64,000 nucleotides of DNA from Marasmius tenuissimus (Eukaryota > Basidiomycota > Agaricomycetes > Agaricales > Marasmiaceae), in assembly GCA_029532415.1 (NCBI GenBank), contig JAQOTA010000034.1:1-64000 (forward strand), given 5' to 3'. This document shows positions 1 to 11,992 of the stretch, in pieces. Under the pieces are notes generated by a model. That model saw only the letters and a list, made by a program, of their open reading frames with translations. It was not told where the DNA came from and made no database searches. A program made the position numbers and the translations under genes. Every line of letters starts with the position of its first letter. The first letter of the stretch is position 1.

Positions 1-1024
1 CGAACGATGGCATGAGACGGACCGGCGATTGGAGAGAGATCTGCCGGTAAAGCTGAAGAGTCTCCTTGTGAGCCATAGCCAGGGGTTGCAGGCCCCGAGA
101 GGCGAACGGGAGGTAAAGTGATACCCGGCTGCGAATACAGAGCAGGGTCATACCTCCGGTCATCGGTTTCGTGCTCTGGGTATGCCATCCCAATTGGTGG
201 CCTTCCAAGATGAGTTTGAGAGCGTGGGAACAGGTTGACGGTGTCTAAGTCTGAAGCGCTCGGGAAAGCACCGTATTGGTACTGGGGTCGTGAAGTCTCA
301 TTTTGGGTTCGTGGACGACGTGCCTTCTGTCGCTGATTCTGGAGAAGAGACTTGTGAGAAAGAGCAGAGACTCGAAATACATTCGTGAACTAACTTGAAA
401 CCAGATCTGTACACATAGAGTTAGACTTCGAAGTCTTAGAAGGGAATGGTGTTATCACACACCTGCACTTTCCGGGCACTGAGTCCGATCGCACGCCCGA
501 CCTCTTCTCTCATCGCAGTCGTCGGAAATCGGGACTGGAGGTAAGGTGAGCCAATGGTGAGACCAAAAACAACACACGGATACCTGAGCTAAAAGTGCAT
601 GGAGGACTGCAGACTGGTGGGGAGTGGTAAGCGTACGAGTCCGTTTCTTCTTCGGCGGGGCAGCGGGGGTATTTGATTGCTCGGAGTGAGTAACGCGTTC
701 GGTTTCTTCAGTATCTGCGAAACCGCCTTGCGAATCGGAGGAAGGGCTCGAGCGGTCGCTGCGGCCCTCCTGTGCGGTGGAGTCCCTCCGTAGTCGTTTA
801 GCCATTGATTGATGCTCGGTTGTCTCGTCCTCTTCTAAAGGTCTGGTGCGCGAGGAACTAGCAGTGGGTTTGGGTGAGCCTAGGGGTGCCTTGTGTGTAC
901 GTTCTCCCTCAGGAGATGGTTCGTGTTTCTGTTGTCGTGATGTGGACCGCTCTGTAGTATTAGTGGGGTTGCGAGGGGAGGTATTAGTAGTTGGAGGAGT
1001 AGAACGAGTGCGATCTTTAGACAT
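1..1024 (-). CDS. Homeodomain transcription factor, 3' end outside the window
   Basis: Encodes a nuclear DNA-binding protein with one homeodomain. I read four exons on the minus strand: 1024..584, 534..463, 406..395 and 338 to the window edge. The N-terminus is Ser/Thr/Pro-rich and low in complexity. The homeodomain begins at KKKRTRTLTTPHQ, continues through SRFPTTAMREEVGRAIGLSARKVQ, and ends in recognition helix 3, which reads IWFQNQRQKARR across two introns. The residues IWFQ come from a 12-nt microexon (395..406) with AG before it and GTTAGT after it. The frame stays open to position 1, with a Pro/Ser/Tyr-rich region after the domain. The start is the first Met of the open frame (MSKDRTRS). 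Homeodomain identity is secure from the WFQNxRxK signature. The target genes and role cannot be read from the sequence. Confidence 0.9.
395..406 (-). other. 12-nt microexon encoding IWFQ of homeodomain helix 3
   Basis: On the minus strand the sequence reads ...TGTACAG, then ATCTGGTTTCAA, then GTTAGT. It joins KVQ in the exon ending at 463 to NQRQKARR in the exon starting at 338, all in phase 0. Without it the protein loses the invariant Trp and Phe of the homeodomain. Confidence 0.85.
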
Positions 1025-3957
1025 TCAGCAAGCAATTAAGGATCAAGAACGGAGAAAGAGAAAGGATTAAAGGTCAAGATGCTAGGCCTCAAAGCATCTA
1101 TGACCTGAAGGTGAGGGAACGAAAGAAAGAGTGTTGGAGAGTCCAGGGTATCAGCTTGAATGAAGAGGATTCATGTGTGATACCGTAACCGTCACCGAAT
1201 GCAAGGGCCGAGATATCGCAACCAGGGCGAATATTGAAATCAACCGAGCACGTATGGGGTTCCGATCGGTTACAATTCATTATGTAGATGGAACCTTCAA
1301 TGAGACGCGTTTAGATTATCAGTTCCAACCTTCTGCCTTGCTTCCTTGCCTTTTGAGGTTGATTTGAGAGTAAATGGAAACGCCTGAGTATGCCCAAAGG
1401 ATCCCACAGAGAAAGCATTTTCGAAACTGGATGAGGCAACTGGGGTAATAATGGACAGTTTTGGTAGGGTATGTCGTAGTGGTATAGCAACCAACACAAG
1501 TTATCAATGTCACACATGCTCGCAACGTGTGACAATTGTGACAGAAACTGCCGTCCGAACCATGTGCAGCCCTCAGTAACCACAAGCACCTACTCCCTAG
1601 TGACGGACTTGGATTATCATCGGAGGCCCTGTAATATTGTCTAAATTACCAACTATTGAGCGGAACACCCAGGCCATTCTGCAATATTAATGGTTACCAT
1701 CCGCCGCTGCGAGAGGAAATTGTTGGTTGAAATGGATTCATTTGAATTTTACGAATTGACGCTGTTTTCGGAGTTCGCGGAAACGCGTCTGCGATCACAT
1801 ATACGAGGTTCTCCTTGGGCTTTGATTGCCAAATTCGAACCATTAGGCCGGCAAGAGCTTCGGCATATTTGTAAACCTGAATAGGACAATTAGTAGTGCT
1901 GTCCACACACGATGTCCAGACTCCGGGCGGCCTTGGTCCTTAGATTAGGAGGACTTCGTTCAAAGCCATTGAGTCGTCAATCAGAGACCACGATGAACAC
2001 GGACGCTTGGGTTCTGATTCCCAGGATGCCAGAAAGGTCACCGGGCCAAGTGATCGTCGCTCAGAACTCCCTTCCATGGGAGACTCCGTCCTATTGAGAA
2101 CATGCTCTCCGGGAGACTCCGAGTCAAGTAGACACCGGGCTTCAGGGAAGTGCGACGAAATAGAGTAGTTTTACAGAGTTTCGCTTTTACCTCGTACCCG
2201 CTCGTTGAGCCGGCTTACCACATTACCAGATCTTCAACGGCCACCCCCGAAGTCGAGCCGGAATAACAGGACCCTGCAAAAACGCCACCGATGTCGACGT
2301 CTACATGTTGTGCACCTGGGCAAACAAGGTTCAGCCCCAAACGCAGTAGCTGAGCTAAGCTGAACGCAGGCTTAAATCCTCCGGCGTATTCTAAAATACC
2401 ACTGGGAAAAGTTTCACTTACATGCGGCAAACTATAGTTGCATGGGTCATCCATACAAACCAGGGGGAAAGCCTCCGATTGAGACTATACCATAAGGGAT
2501 TCTATATGGCAAACGTGTTCATTGCGGCGGCAGCTACTTACGGTGAGATATCAACACGAGTTTGGTCTCACTAGAATGTTGTAGTACTGAAAGAGAAACA
2601 AATGTACCAGGTCTACGCCACCGAACAGGGAGTCTAGAGAACGAAGCTTGAGAGCTCTTGACAAGTCGGTATGAAGATCTTCGATCGGTGGGAGAAAAGC
2701 CTATACAACATAAATGAAGACCCTTTGAGGCATAAAGACCTATCAGCCGCGGTCAAAATGAACTGCGAAAATGAACCGCGGCCTTACGATAACACTTTCT
2801 CGGAATACACCATTGCTCTTTCATCATGCACTTTAGCAAAGTGTCGAAGAGGTGTTGGTGAAAACCTGATATGGTATATACTCATAATGCAGCTAGTCCC
2901 CAATGTACTTATCATAGATCGTGATGACTAGTAATCACCAAGCAAAGGAAAGAGCGAGGAAGCCGGGTCCTTTTCATTCATGTTGTGAGGTGAACTCGTA
3001 TTTCATGTCTTTGACAGTACAATTAAACCGTATTCATACAAGAACAGACTGACGACGAGGTACTTAGGCTCGCCAGTGGCCAAACTAATGTATATGACGC
3101 GAAGCCTTGATATATCCTCGCCGACGGACAAAGCAAGCAAGTCATATATCGAATCACGTCGCCTGGACATCGACACAGAGTTCATCTAATTTGGTAAGTC
3201 TGCAACGATCCCTGCTGACAACTGAAGGCGCGAAGTTCCTGCGGTTGACGGACAATCGATAAATGTCGAGATGGTACCCGCCATTGCCTTGGAAGAGTCG
3301 GCTAAGTAAGAAATGGGGAATGTACCATAACAACGCGGTTCGATGTTACCGCAATCTTTCAAAGAGACGCGTTCGCCGCTATTATGCACTGAAGCGCTCT
3401 TCACGGGACAGTAAAGGCTCGAGGCCTGCTAAAGGGTCAAAGCGAGACCGGCAATGGAAGTGGCGAAAGGGGGAGCATATACTTTGCCTGCCCACTATTA
3501 TATTGCCGGTTGTCAAAGCTGTCTTTTTGACGTCAGCTAGCTAATTCCGGGTGCAGTAGCTTTACGTGGGTCACGGTGGGTGAATATGCCGTTTTGATAA
3601 ACTCCTCCTCCGAGACTCCGACCCGAAACGAATTGTGTAGTACTTGCGCCAGGATAAACATATCCGGGTGACAGCAGGCGCAACTGAACTGAAATGCATT
3701 GTTGCAATGTGCTGCATAGATTATGCCTCTGGATCACAAATGGGTAGGACAAGTACGCAGACTAGTAGGTTGATCTAGGCAGGTGCATTGTAACGTGAAA
3801 CTAGTACTGCTGTAGTCGTATTGAATCGAGGAGTATGTGTAGTAGATAAATCGAAGTGCTTGGAAACATAGCCGACTGATTAATGAAAGCACCGTGACTA
3901 TAAAAGTAGGGAATCAGGATCATTAGTAGAAATACAGGGATGGACTCCCGTCGGGCG
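1025..3957. other. Intergenic stretch with no supportable gene
   Basis: About 2.9 kb between two divergently oriented minus-strand genes. Only short unrelated open frames occur, none over about 95 codons. None shows a recognisable motif, a plausible exon chain or a signal peptide. I saw no terminal inverted repeats or tandem array. It may be promoter and intergenic DNA or the remains of a gene too decayed to recognise by eye. Confidence 0.4.
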
Positions 3958-6235
3958 CTATGCCGACAAGCCTAAGGTCCAGGATGAGTTGCGAGGTCGA
4001 AGCGTTTCCGTTGTCTTGCGACGACGGTATCCATCTTGGAACGGTGGTGAGGCAGCTTGGGCTGGAACGGGCGGATTAGGTGTTCGAGGAGGGGAATAGA
4101 TAGACATCATTAAGTCGTGGTTCCGAGGAGGCAACGACTGCGAATTCATATTAGGTTGACGCTGAGAACGAGAGCCGTCGTAGCTGTGCTGCTTGTCTTC
4201 TGTCGCCTGATTCTCTTTGGATGTGACAGCTGAACGCATTAGGTGTTTTTCGGCCCATCTTGCTTCCTGCCTTTTTCGTTCCTCCTCCCACTCCGCTGTG
4301 TATACCTCCGCAGGAGGTTTGGGCATAGGTACGTACTCCAGCGGACGATCGGAGTCCTCCTCTTCAGTATCCGAGGTGTCTAAGTCCGATTCATCGAGAT
4401 AACTAACAGAGGGAAGAGGGTCTTTGTCAGGTGTCGAATATTCGAGGAAGGCGTCCCTTCTCTCCGACTTCGAACGTCGATCGAGGTCCCTTTCTCGATC
4501 CCGCCGTTGCCTCTCCCTCTTACGGTCCGCATGCTTATCCGGTTGGTGTCGTTCCCTCGTGTTCTGACGGTTCTTTGGAGTGGGCCGACTCGTCAAGTCG
4601 CCAGGGATGAAGGGGTAGGGGGTAGGCACGTCAAACTCCACGGATCTAATACGTCGAATCTGATGATTTGTCGTGTCAGGAAGAGCAAGAGCGTTCCCGA
4701 GAGATTGGAGTTGCCACACAGAGTCGATTCCTCCGCCTGTGCTCCGATGGCTTTGGTGGCTGTCTTTCTTCTTCTCCTTCTTTTTGCGACTCCCACTCGA
4801 CCTGCTCTGACTATCCTCCGCCACCTTGTGCATAGACTCCCAAGTCCGTGAGGTCGAGTCGAGACTATGGCTTGGTCCGAGAGGGCGTAAGCTGGAATAC
4901 GATGTCGTCGGGTCTGGGGGGATGAATAATGAAGGATGTTCGTCGGCTTTGACTGGCGGAGATCCCAATCTGGAGGCGTGTGATGGCGTTCCACTATTAG
5001 TACTATGGGACGATTGTTCTGGTGTTGGTGGAAGATGTGTGCCGATAGAGGTCACCATGTTGACGGCATGCTCTATTTTCTTGTACATGTCTGCCAGCCG
5101 AGTGGGATCCCAGCGCTCGTAACCCATCGCTGAGCAATCCTTATGGATCCAACTTTTGACCACTTGGGCCGTCCAGTGCACCTTCGCGAGGTTGGTGCCA
5201 TTCCTAGGGGGAAGAAATTGTCATCACGACATCCTCGGGAGAACGAAGAGGACGACGCCACCCGACACGATGTATTATGCGGTTGACGTGGGAACCAGAC
5301 AGCGAGTCAAGGTAAACACGCACACCCGGGTAGTAGTCACTTGATTGCGAGTCATTTTGTAGGCTCGCACCGCGGCCCTTGAGGCCCTGCGTCGAGTCAA
5401 GGTATTGGATGGGCTCTGCGCGCAGGCCAACGCTTCACCCAGAGCAAGCAGATCTGAAAGAAGTACAGATGCCAAATAAAAACTCACATTAGTAAGAGAG
5501 ATATGTCTCCAGGATCCCATTTCGCATATCTGATGAGTTTCAAGGCCACTGCCCACGCGGGAGTCACATTGATTATCGTCAACTTCTTGTTGCTTGATGT
5601 AAACACAGTGTACAATTTAACGTTGAACGGTTGCAAAGACGCGTGATAGATAGGATCATAGGGGGTCCCGGACGAGCTGTGTACGACATCGAGGATGGGA
5701 TGAGACTGAGATTGATCTCATAAGTCAAAATAGTAGCTCACCTCGTTGACATCGGCAACGCTACATCTGCATCTGCGTTCATCCAGTCTGCCCCCAATCC
5801 AAACCTCAAAGCGGTAGTCCGTATACACTTCTGCATTCGAATGTCTGCGTCCATAATCTTGTGCTGTCCCGCGTACTCTGCAATGAAGCTCCGTCGTATG
5901 TAATCGACATCTCGTGTAGTTTTCCTCATAGGAACGTTCTCCCCTCTCTTTGAGTGGTATGCTGCCTTTCGCATCGCAAGGTTGTATAGACCTGGATGTA
6001 AGAGCATGCACGCGCCACCGTGAGCCACCAGCCGAATAGGAACACCTCCGAACTCTGTTTCGAGGAGAGCAGACATGTGTTCCAGGACCATGATGAGCAT
6101 TTCGCGTGTCATCTCTGTATGATTCTTTGGCGGTAAATAAGGGTATGGCGAGTGGGTCGCGGGGTATAGATAAGGAGGGTGAGCGGTATGATTTTGTGGC
6201 CACGTTAACATTTGAGAGGCGAGGGTAACAGACAT
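3958..6235 (-). CDS. Nucleotidyltransferase-like protein with disordered basic C-terminus
   Basis: I recognise the N-terminal 250 or so residues as the nucleotidyltransferase-like domain common in mushroom hypothetical proteins. It has a Gly-rich HGGACMLLHPGL turn, then TTRDVDYI (paired acidic residues of the NT fold), then an NVTPAWAVALKLIRYAKWDPGDI helical segment. Exons on the minus strand are 6235..5742, 5676..5488 and 5203..3958, both junctions in phase 2. The last exon continues the domain with NGTNLAKVHWTAQVVKSWI and then becomes a long low-complexity tail rich in Ser, Pro, Arg and Lys, with a KKKEKKKDSHQSHRS stretch and acidic clusters. Intron 2 is 284 nt, against about 50-70 nt elsewhere. 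Substrate and pathway are unknown. The family call rests on remembered sequence pattern, not on a search. Confidence 0.75.
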
Positions 6236-7850
6236 AGGTCAATGTGGGGCGATATCGAGTTATCTATGATGGTGAAGCGCTATGGAGTGGGAATTAAATC
6301 TTGAAGCCGAAGATTGGAAGCAGTTCAGTTATACCGCAGCAAAAACGGTGGCGTAGCGTATTTTGTGCAAAGACAATGCCAGACGTGGATTATAGCGAAA
6401 AGATATGACTCTTTTACGAGAACATGTGAAAAGGAGATTGTCCAAAGGTTGATAAGGACGATGAAGGAGATGGAAAGGAAGTCGAGCAACACGTTTTATT
6501 GGCTTTGTAGCCTCGGTTAACTGCCTCGTGGTCAAGCCGTGACTCCTTTCAACCCTGCCCCTGTTTTTCAATGGAGATTGCTCGAAGCCGTCCCCAAAAT
6601 AAGCAGATGAGCACAGCAAGAGAGGCGAGCTTTCACCGACGATGGGCTAGGTCGGTCACTGTTGCCGGTGATGGTCGGGTACAAGAGTAAAGGAAAATTC
6701 GAAGGTGGGCGGCGCCCACTGGGCCCCAACGAGAAAACCACTCTTAAGGCAGTGCCACGGGATTGTTACGGACACCCGGACAATTGAGTCGGGGTTGCTA
6801 AACGGGGATAATGGTAGCTGTCGGCTGTAGTTGTACCACTCAGCGAGGCTGCTACAGCAGTGGGTCAAATGTTCGAGCAGATGAGTGCGAGAGGCTAGAA
6901 TACTTGGAGCGTGCAAACCTTAGAGTCCGCAGCGAGTGAGAAAGGTGCAGGTACCCCGGAGCCATCCAGACACGTGTATACCACCCGGACTGCACCCGGA
7001 TATCAAGACCAAAATCTCGTGTCAGCACTGAGAAATCAAGATGAAGTATCTTGAATGTACAGCTGAGCCACAGCACCCAACGCAGATCCTAGAGTGGTTA
7101 GCTCCTCCATATGGATGATCGCCATGTATGAAATGATTCATCGATGATCATGAGTTCGTTTATGGACACTGGTGAACAGATCACAAAAAAGGAGACTGAA
7201 ACGAGTTTAACATTCGTTATGAATATGAATGCAATGTTGAGCCCTCACCACAGCAGCTCGCAAGCTTTGAGAGCGAGTCAGTGATTGGAAGCACGGCGGA
7301 TAGTCGGACGAAAACGATTTCAATGAAGCTGTCATACGTGTGGTCATAGACACCACTCAAAGCAAGATGGAATGATTACTGAATGCTCAAAGAGCAACAG
7401 CGATGAGGTATCTTAGACTGTGGGCATCATAAATTGGCCGTACGAGTCCTGGAGGGCGGCGATATCAATGGCAAAAACAGGGGGAGGAGAGGTTACAGCC
7501 AGTGTCAACTTGCCAACTCGAAAGAGATACTGACTTGGAGTTCGTGAGCCACGCGTCAGCTCAAGCCGTGCTGAGGGAGCACAGGGTCGTGACTCACCTC
7601 TTGACAGAGATCTGGAGGTATGGGTCGGATGAGCAGGACCAGGTTCCTGAATGATCATAGCAAAATTAAAACGCAGTGCAAACGCGACTGTCACAGTTGA
7701 TGAATGACTTGTGACAGGTGACACAGCAAGCGCTCATGACTCGTCCAAGCGAGCGCTTACGCATTCTTGCTTTTCAACCACCACCATCCTCAACTTGGGA
7801 GCTCCGTGCTTTGCTTCATCTACTTATACCCAAATGCTCGAGATAGTACG
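6236..7850. other. Intergenic stretch with no supportable gene
   Basis: Lies between the start of the minus-strand nucleotidyltransferase-like gene and the start of PMS1, so it should hold two divergent promoters. I found no exon chain, repeat or structured RNA I could support. The last 150 bases are pyrimidine-rich with CCACCATCC-type stretches, as expected just upstream of a fungal start codon. Confidence 0.4.
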
Positions 7851-10800
7851 ATGAATGAGATTCCAGGGACTCAAGGCACCTCGACCTCCATCATCAGGGC
7901 AATTGATGCCAACTCGGTGCACCAAATCACGTCAGGGCAGGTGGTTATAGACCTACAAACAGCCGTGAAGGAACTCGTTGAGAACAGTCTTGATGCCCGT
8001 GCTACAAGTATTGGTGCGTAATATGCACAACTCTCACGGAATGGACGGTTGGTAATGAACCAACCTATAGAGGTTCGATTCAAAAACTATGGCCTAAAAA
8101 GTGTTGAAGTTATCGACAATGGAACCGGTATTGCAGAATGCGATTTCGAGAGCATTGGTAGATTGATCTTGTTCCGCAGGGTATACTTAGTAGGCTCACC
8201 TATTGCTCAGGTCGAAAGCATCATACTTCAAAGCTCTCGTCTTTCGAAGACTTGATCTCTATATCTTCCTTTGGGTTTCGAGGAGAAGCGATGTCTTCTC
8301 TGTGTGCGATATGCGAGAGTGTGACGGTCACGACAGCCGTCGCAGAAAAGGCGCCTATGGGGACGGTTTTGGAGCTGGGGAAGGGTGGGGAAGTCATCAA
8401 GAAAGCGAAGGCTCCAAGACAGGTGCATAGCCTGAGTTCCTGTGGAATGCGTGCGCTGATCCTTTATAGCGCGGCACGAATGTGATAATCACAACACCTT
8501 TTGTATCTCTACCGGTTCGACGAAAAGAACTTGAACGGAACATCAAACGTGAATTCGGGAAAGCACTCACTCTGCTCAATGCTTATGCTCTCGGTCCATG
8601 TTGCGGTTTGAGTGCGGGTGGGTCGGAGGATGAAGCCATGGATGGACAAAGTCGCGTGCGAGGAGTTCGGCTGGTCGTCACAAATCAGCCAGAGAAAGGG
8701 TGGGCATAAGCCGTTCTTACAACCATCTTTCGCTTGTTGACCCGAGTCCAGGCAAAAGACGACGCACATCTCGCTTCCATTGCCATCTCCCGCCGGCTCA
8801 CGCCCTTCTGTGCGAACTGGGGTGACAGTACTCTGGGGTTTGAAGGCTCTGGACAATGTGATGGATGTCCAATTCGAATTCCAAGTGCAGAGGTGTGCAA
8901 GGGAATCTATTATTTATGTCCATCAACTCATCTTCGACATGTAGAATCGCTGCCAAGAAACTGAAGAAGAACCAAGGCACCGAGGACGAGGAAGAAGAAG
9001 ACACCATGTTCCCCATCAAAGTCAAAGGCATCATATCTTCTCCAGTGCCTTTACCAGGGTCAAACCCGGGCTCGAGGTTCGCACGTACAGCTGCCGATAG
9101 ACAGTTCTTCTACGTGAACGGGAGACCGTGTACCCTTGCAAAGGTACGATGGCGATCGTGATGCCTCTTGACGCTGGTCTGACCTCTGTACGTGTAGGTT
9201 CAAAAGGCTCTCAATGAGACTTATCGTTCCTATACTGCGTCCAATTCTGCTGTTCCCCATTTCCCCTTGGCGATAATAGACTTCAACATACCCGGTGACA
9301 GCGTCGATGTCAATGTCACTCCCGACAAACGAACCATTCTGGTCCATGCTGAAACGCAAGTCATCGATGGTCTCAGAGCAAGTCCATCATTCCGTGCCGC
9401 CGGTTCTTTGAATTGCTGACACCGTCTATGGAACTTAGACATCTCTTGAAGATCTCTTCTCGCCTACTAGATCTACTTATGGCGTCAATGCTGGATCGCG
9501 AAGTCACTCTATGAAGGTTCCGCAGACAACTCAGAGGAGCTCTTCAATTGCTCCGACGAATGCCACACCGCAGCGGACTCCCTCCATGCCTGTCCCGAAC
9601 AACGTCCCCGACGAAGACGACTCTGACAAAGAACTGCCTCCAAGAGACGCTGCCGGAACTGTTGAAGCTGACACGACAGAGTGCACCCCGCCCCCCGTTT
9701 CAAGATTCCAACCATCTGCGCCTCTTACTTCTGACCGTGGGTCCTCGTCACCAAATGCACCGAGTGGCGTAGAGGTAGATCCTCGAGTCACCACAGTACC
9801 CGTACTTACTCCACTTTCATCTCGTGCGCCCAATAAACCTCCTCCCGCTACACCCGGTTCGGCTATAGCGGCTACAACGACGTTTGGCGTTGAGTCAAAC
9901 GAATATCATGCAACTTCACCGCCTTCGCCGGTCCCTAATCCTGTGTCCACAGGGACGGGGCAGGGAGGCGCGGTAGACGGAGTTGCCGGAGGTAGAAAGC
10001 AACGGAAAGGAGAGTTGAGGAGAGAGGTAGTGATCAGCACTGTTGGCGCCAATTGGACACAGAAAGTCGGGTTGTCGGTGCCGAAGGACGGGACTACAGG
10101 AGGAAGATCCTCGGCAGATCAGGATAGCGACCACGATGAACTAGACGATGATCTCGAGCCTCCGAGAAAGAAGCGCAAGTCCGTTGGAGCGACTGCAGGT
10201 TCTTCTGACGAGGAGGTTCAAGTCGTGGGAGAGAGGCTAGCAGGCAAGTCAAGCAGAGGTTTTACGACGAACGCTCGGAAACCTGAGGCTTCGCGGCAGC
10301 TTAAGCTGACTGACGCATTTCAACCCCGAACTGCCCGTCAAGGCATGCGTAACATACTCGCCGGTTTCGCCAGATCTGGGAGTCAGATGCCGCCTCCTAT
10401 TGACGATCTGGAGGAGGAGATTGAAGACCATGAAATGGACACTGTGGGGGACAATGGCGGAAATACTGGACCTAAGTCCGGCTCGCAGTCTTCGCCGGAA
10501 CCGACCCCTCTCTTCTTGCCAGACGAGGATGGGGACACGGCGATGGAAGACGCCGCTACTTCCTCTTCTCTTGCTCCGGCTACCACATCTTCTTCCCTCT
10601 CAGCGTCACACCCTCCGACCTCGAGTAGTGTCCTTCCAGCCTCCTCGTCGTCCAGTCTAATCGATCTCACTCCTGACAGCGAAGACGAGGAAATTGATGG
10701 CTCAGTCATGTCGTCCGTCGCTCCTAATTTACGGTCTTCCGGTCCAAACCCAGATGCCATAGAGCGACCTGAGGTCATCCGTACGACATCTTCCCAAGCT

Positions 10801-11912
10801 TCTGGCGATGTTCATCTCCGTTTCAGCCTATCCGACATCACGGACGCATGGTCCAAGCTACGAGAGAAGCTCAAGCATGCCAAGGAAACCTCAGATCTTA
10901 CGAGTAGATCTTACGGCGCGTCAAAAACGCCTCCCGCCGCGAAAGATGGACCCATGGCAGACCATATGGTCGCTGAAGCCACCCTGTCTCGTGTCATTGA
11001 AAAGCGTGATTTCGGTGAAATGGATGTTCTCGGGCAATTCAACCTTGGTTTCATTATCGTGAGGAAGCGTGGGTGTGGTACGATCGACGGCCCAACTGGC
11101 TCGAAAGCTGCTGTAGATCCTACAGGTAGAGACTTTCAAGACGACTTGTTCATCGTAGACCAACATGCAGCAGATGAGAAGTACAATTTCGAAACTCTGC
11201 AGCAGACTCATACCATTAAGAGCCAGAAACTCCTCAGGTATGACCCCTATGCTCTTGTTGATATTTGTACGACTTATGGGCTAATCACCTGTGCTACGAC
11301 AGGCCAATAGCGTTGGATCTTGCCGCTTCGGATGAGGTTGTTGCCGTGGAAAATCTGGGTGTTCTCAAGCGCAATGGATTCGAGCTCCACGCTCACGATG
11401 ATGGTGGTGATGGTGGTGGTGATGGACACACCTCAGATGACATGAACGGCGAACGACATGGGGCTCGAGTAAGTATGACCGCTTTACCCATAAGTAAGGG
11501 AACTGTGTTCGATATGAAAGGTAAGCACCAATCCCGTACCAAGTCTGTGTTTACTAACGCTGTCCCAAAAAGATCTGGAGGAGTTGATTCACCTCCTGAG
11601 TGACAAACCGAGGGGCCAGATGGTTCGCTGCTCCAAAGCTAGAGCCATGTTTGCGTCGAGAGCATGTCGAAAAAGTGTGATGGTTGGTATGCCCCTAACG
11701 AAGGGCCAAATGAAGACGGTGAGTCCCGCGTTACGACCTCGGGGAGCTATTGAGTGACCTCTTCCATGTTTCGCAAGGTGATTCAACACATGGGAACAAT
11801 GGATCAACCTTGGAATTGTCCTCACGGACGACCGACCATGAGACATTTGTACGATATGTCGGGCAAGAAGCTACAACATTCTAGAGATGTTGATTGGTCG
11901 ACTTTTGCTTGA
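7851..11912 (+). CDS. PMS1: DNA mismatch repair protein PMS1 (MutL homologue)
   Basis: Nuclear MutL-family ATPase/endonuclease that acts with MLH1 after MutS recognises a mismatch. I read eleven exons: 7851-8013, 8071-8157, 8211-8422, 8470-8699, 8752-8892, 8945-9143, 9198-9377, 9439-11237, 11303-11520, 11573-11718 and 11778-11912. They sum to 3510 nt (1169 aa). The GHKL ATPase motifs are all visible: [33 protein letters not shown] and SFGFRGEA. Next come VNGRPC and [13 protein letters not shown] of the MutL core. A long acidic, Ser-rich linker fills most of the eighth exon. The C-terminal endonuclease site [13 protein letters not shown] is present, as are the zinc-site elements ACRKSVM and CPHGRP near the end. 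I chose the Met at 7851 (MNEIPGTQ) over an upstream in-frame Met because homology begins there. Intron 7 appears to use a GC donor. Confidence 0.95.
9378..9438 (+). other. Probable GC-AG intron in PMS1
   Basis: Exon 7 ends ...GGTCTCAGA at 9377 and is followed by GCAAGT. The acceptor is AACTTAG at 9438. Removing 61 nt joins IDGLR to TSLEDLF in phase 0, which matches the MutL core. No GT donor nearby keeps the frame: the one inside the intron (GTCCAT) gives a stop. Confidence 0.7.
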
Positions 11913-11992
11913 TAATTTTAGACTCAGGTTGCTGTACGTATTTATGTTTCGTAAGCGATAGCGATTTACAATCTCTTGTCATACTACCCTTG

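Noticed and set aside
1297..1589. Overlapping minus-strand open frames as a gene
   Set aside because: Three frames overlap one another with no motif, signal peptide or splice sites; most likely chance.
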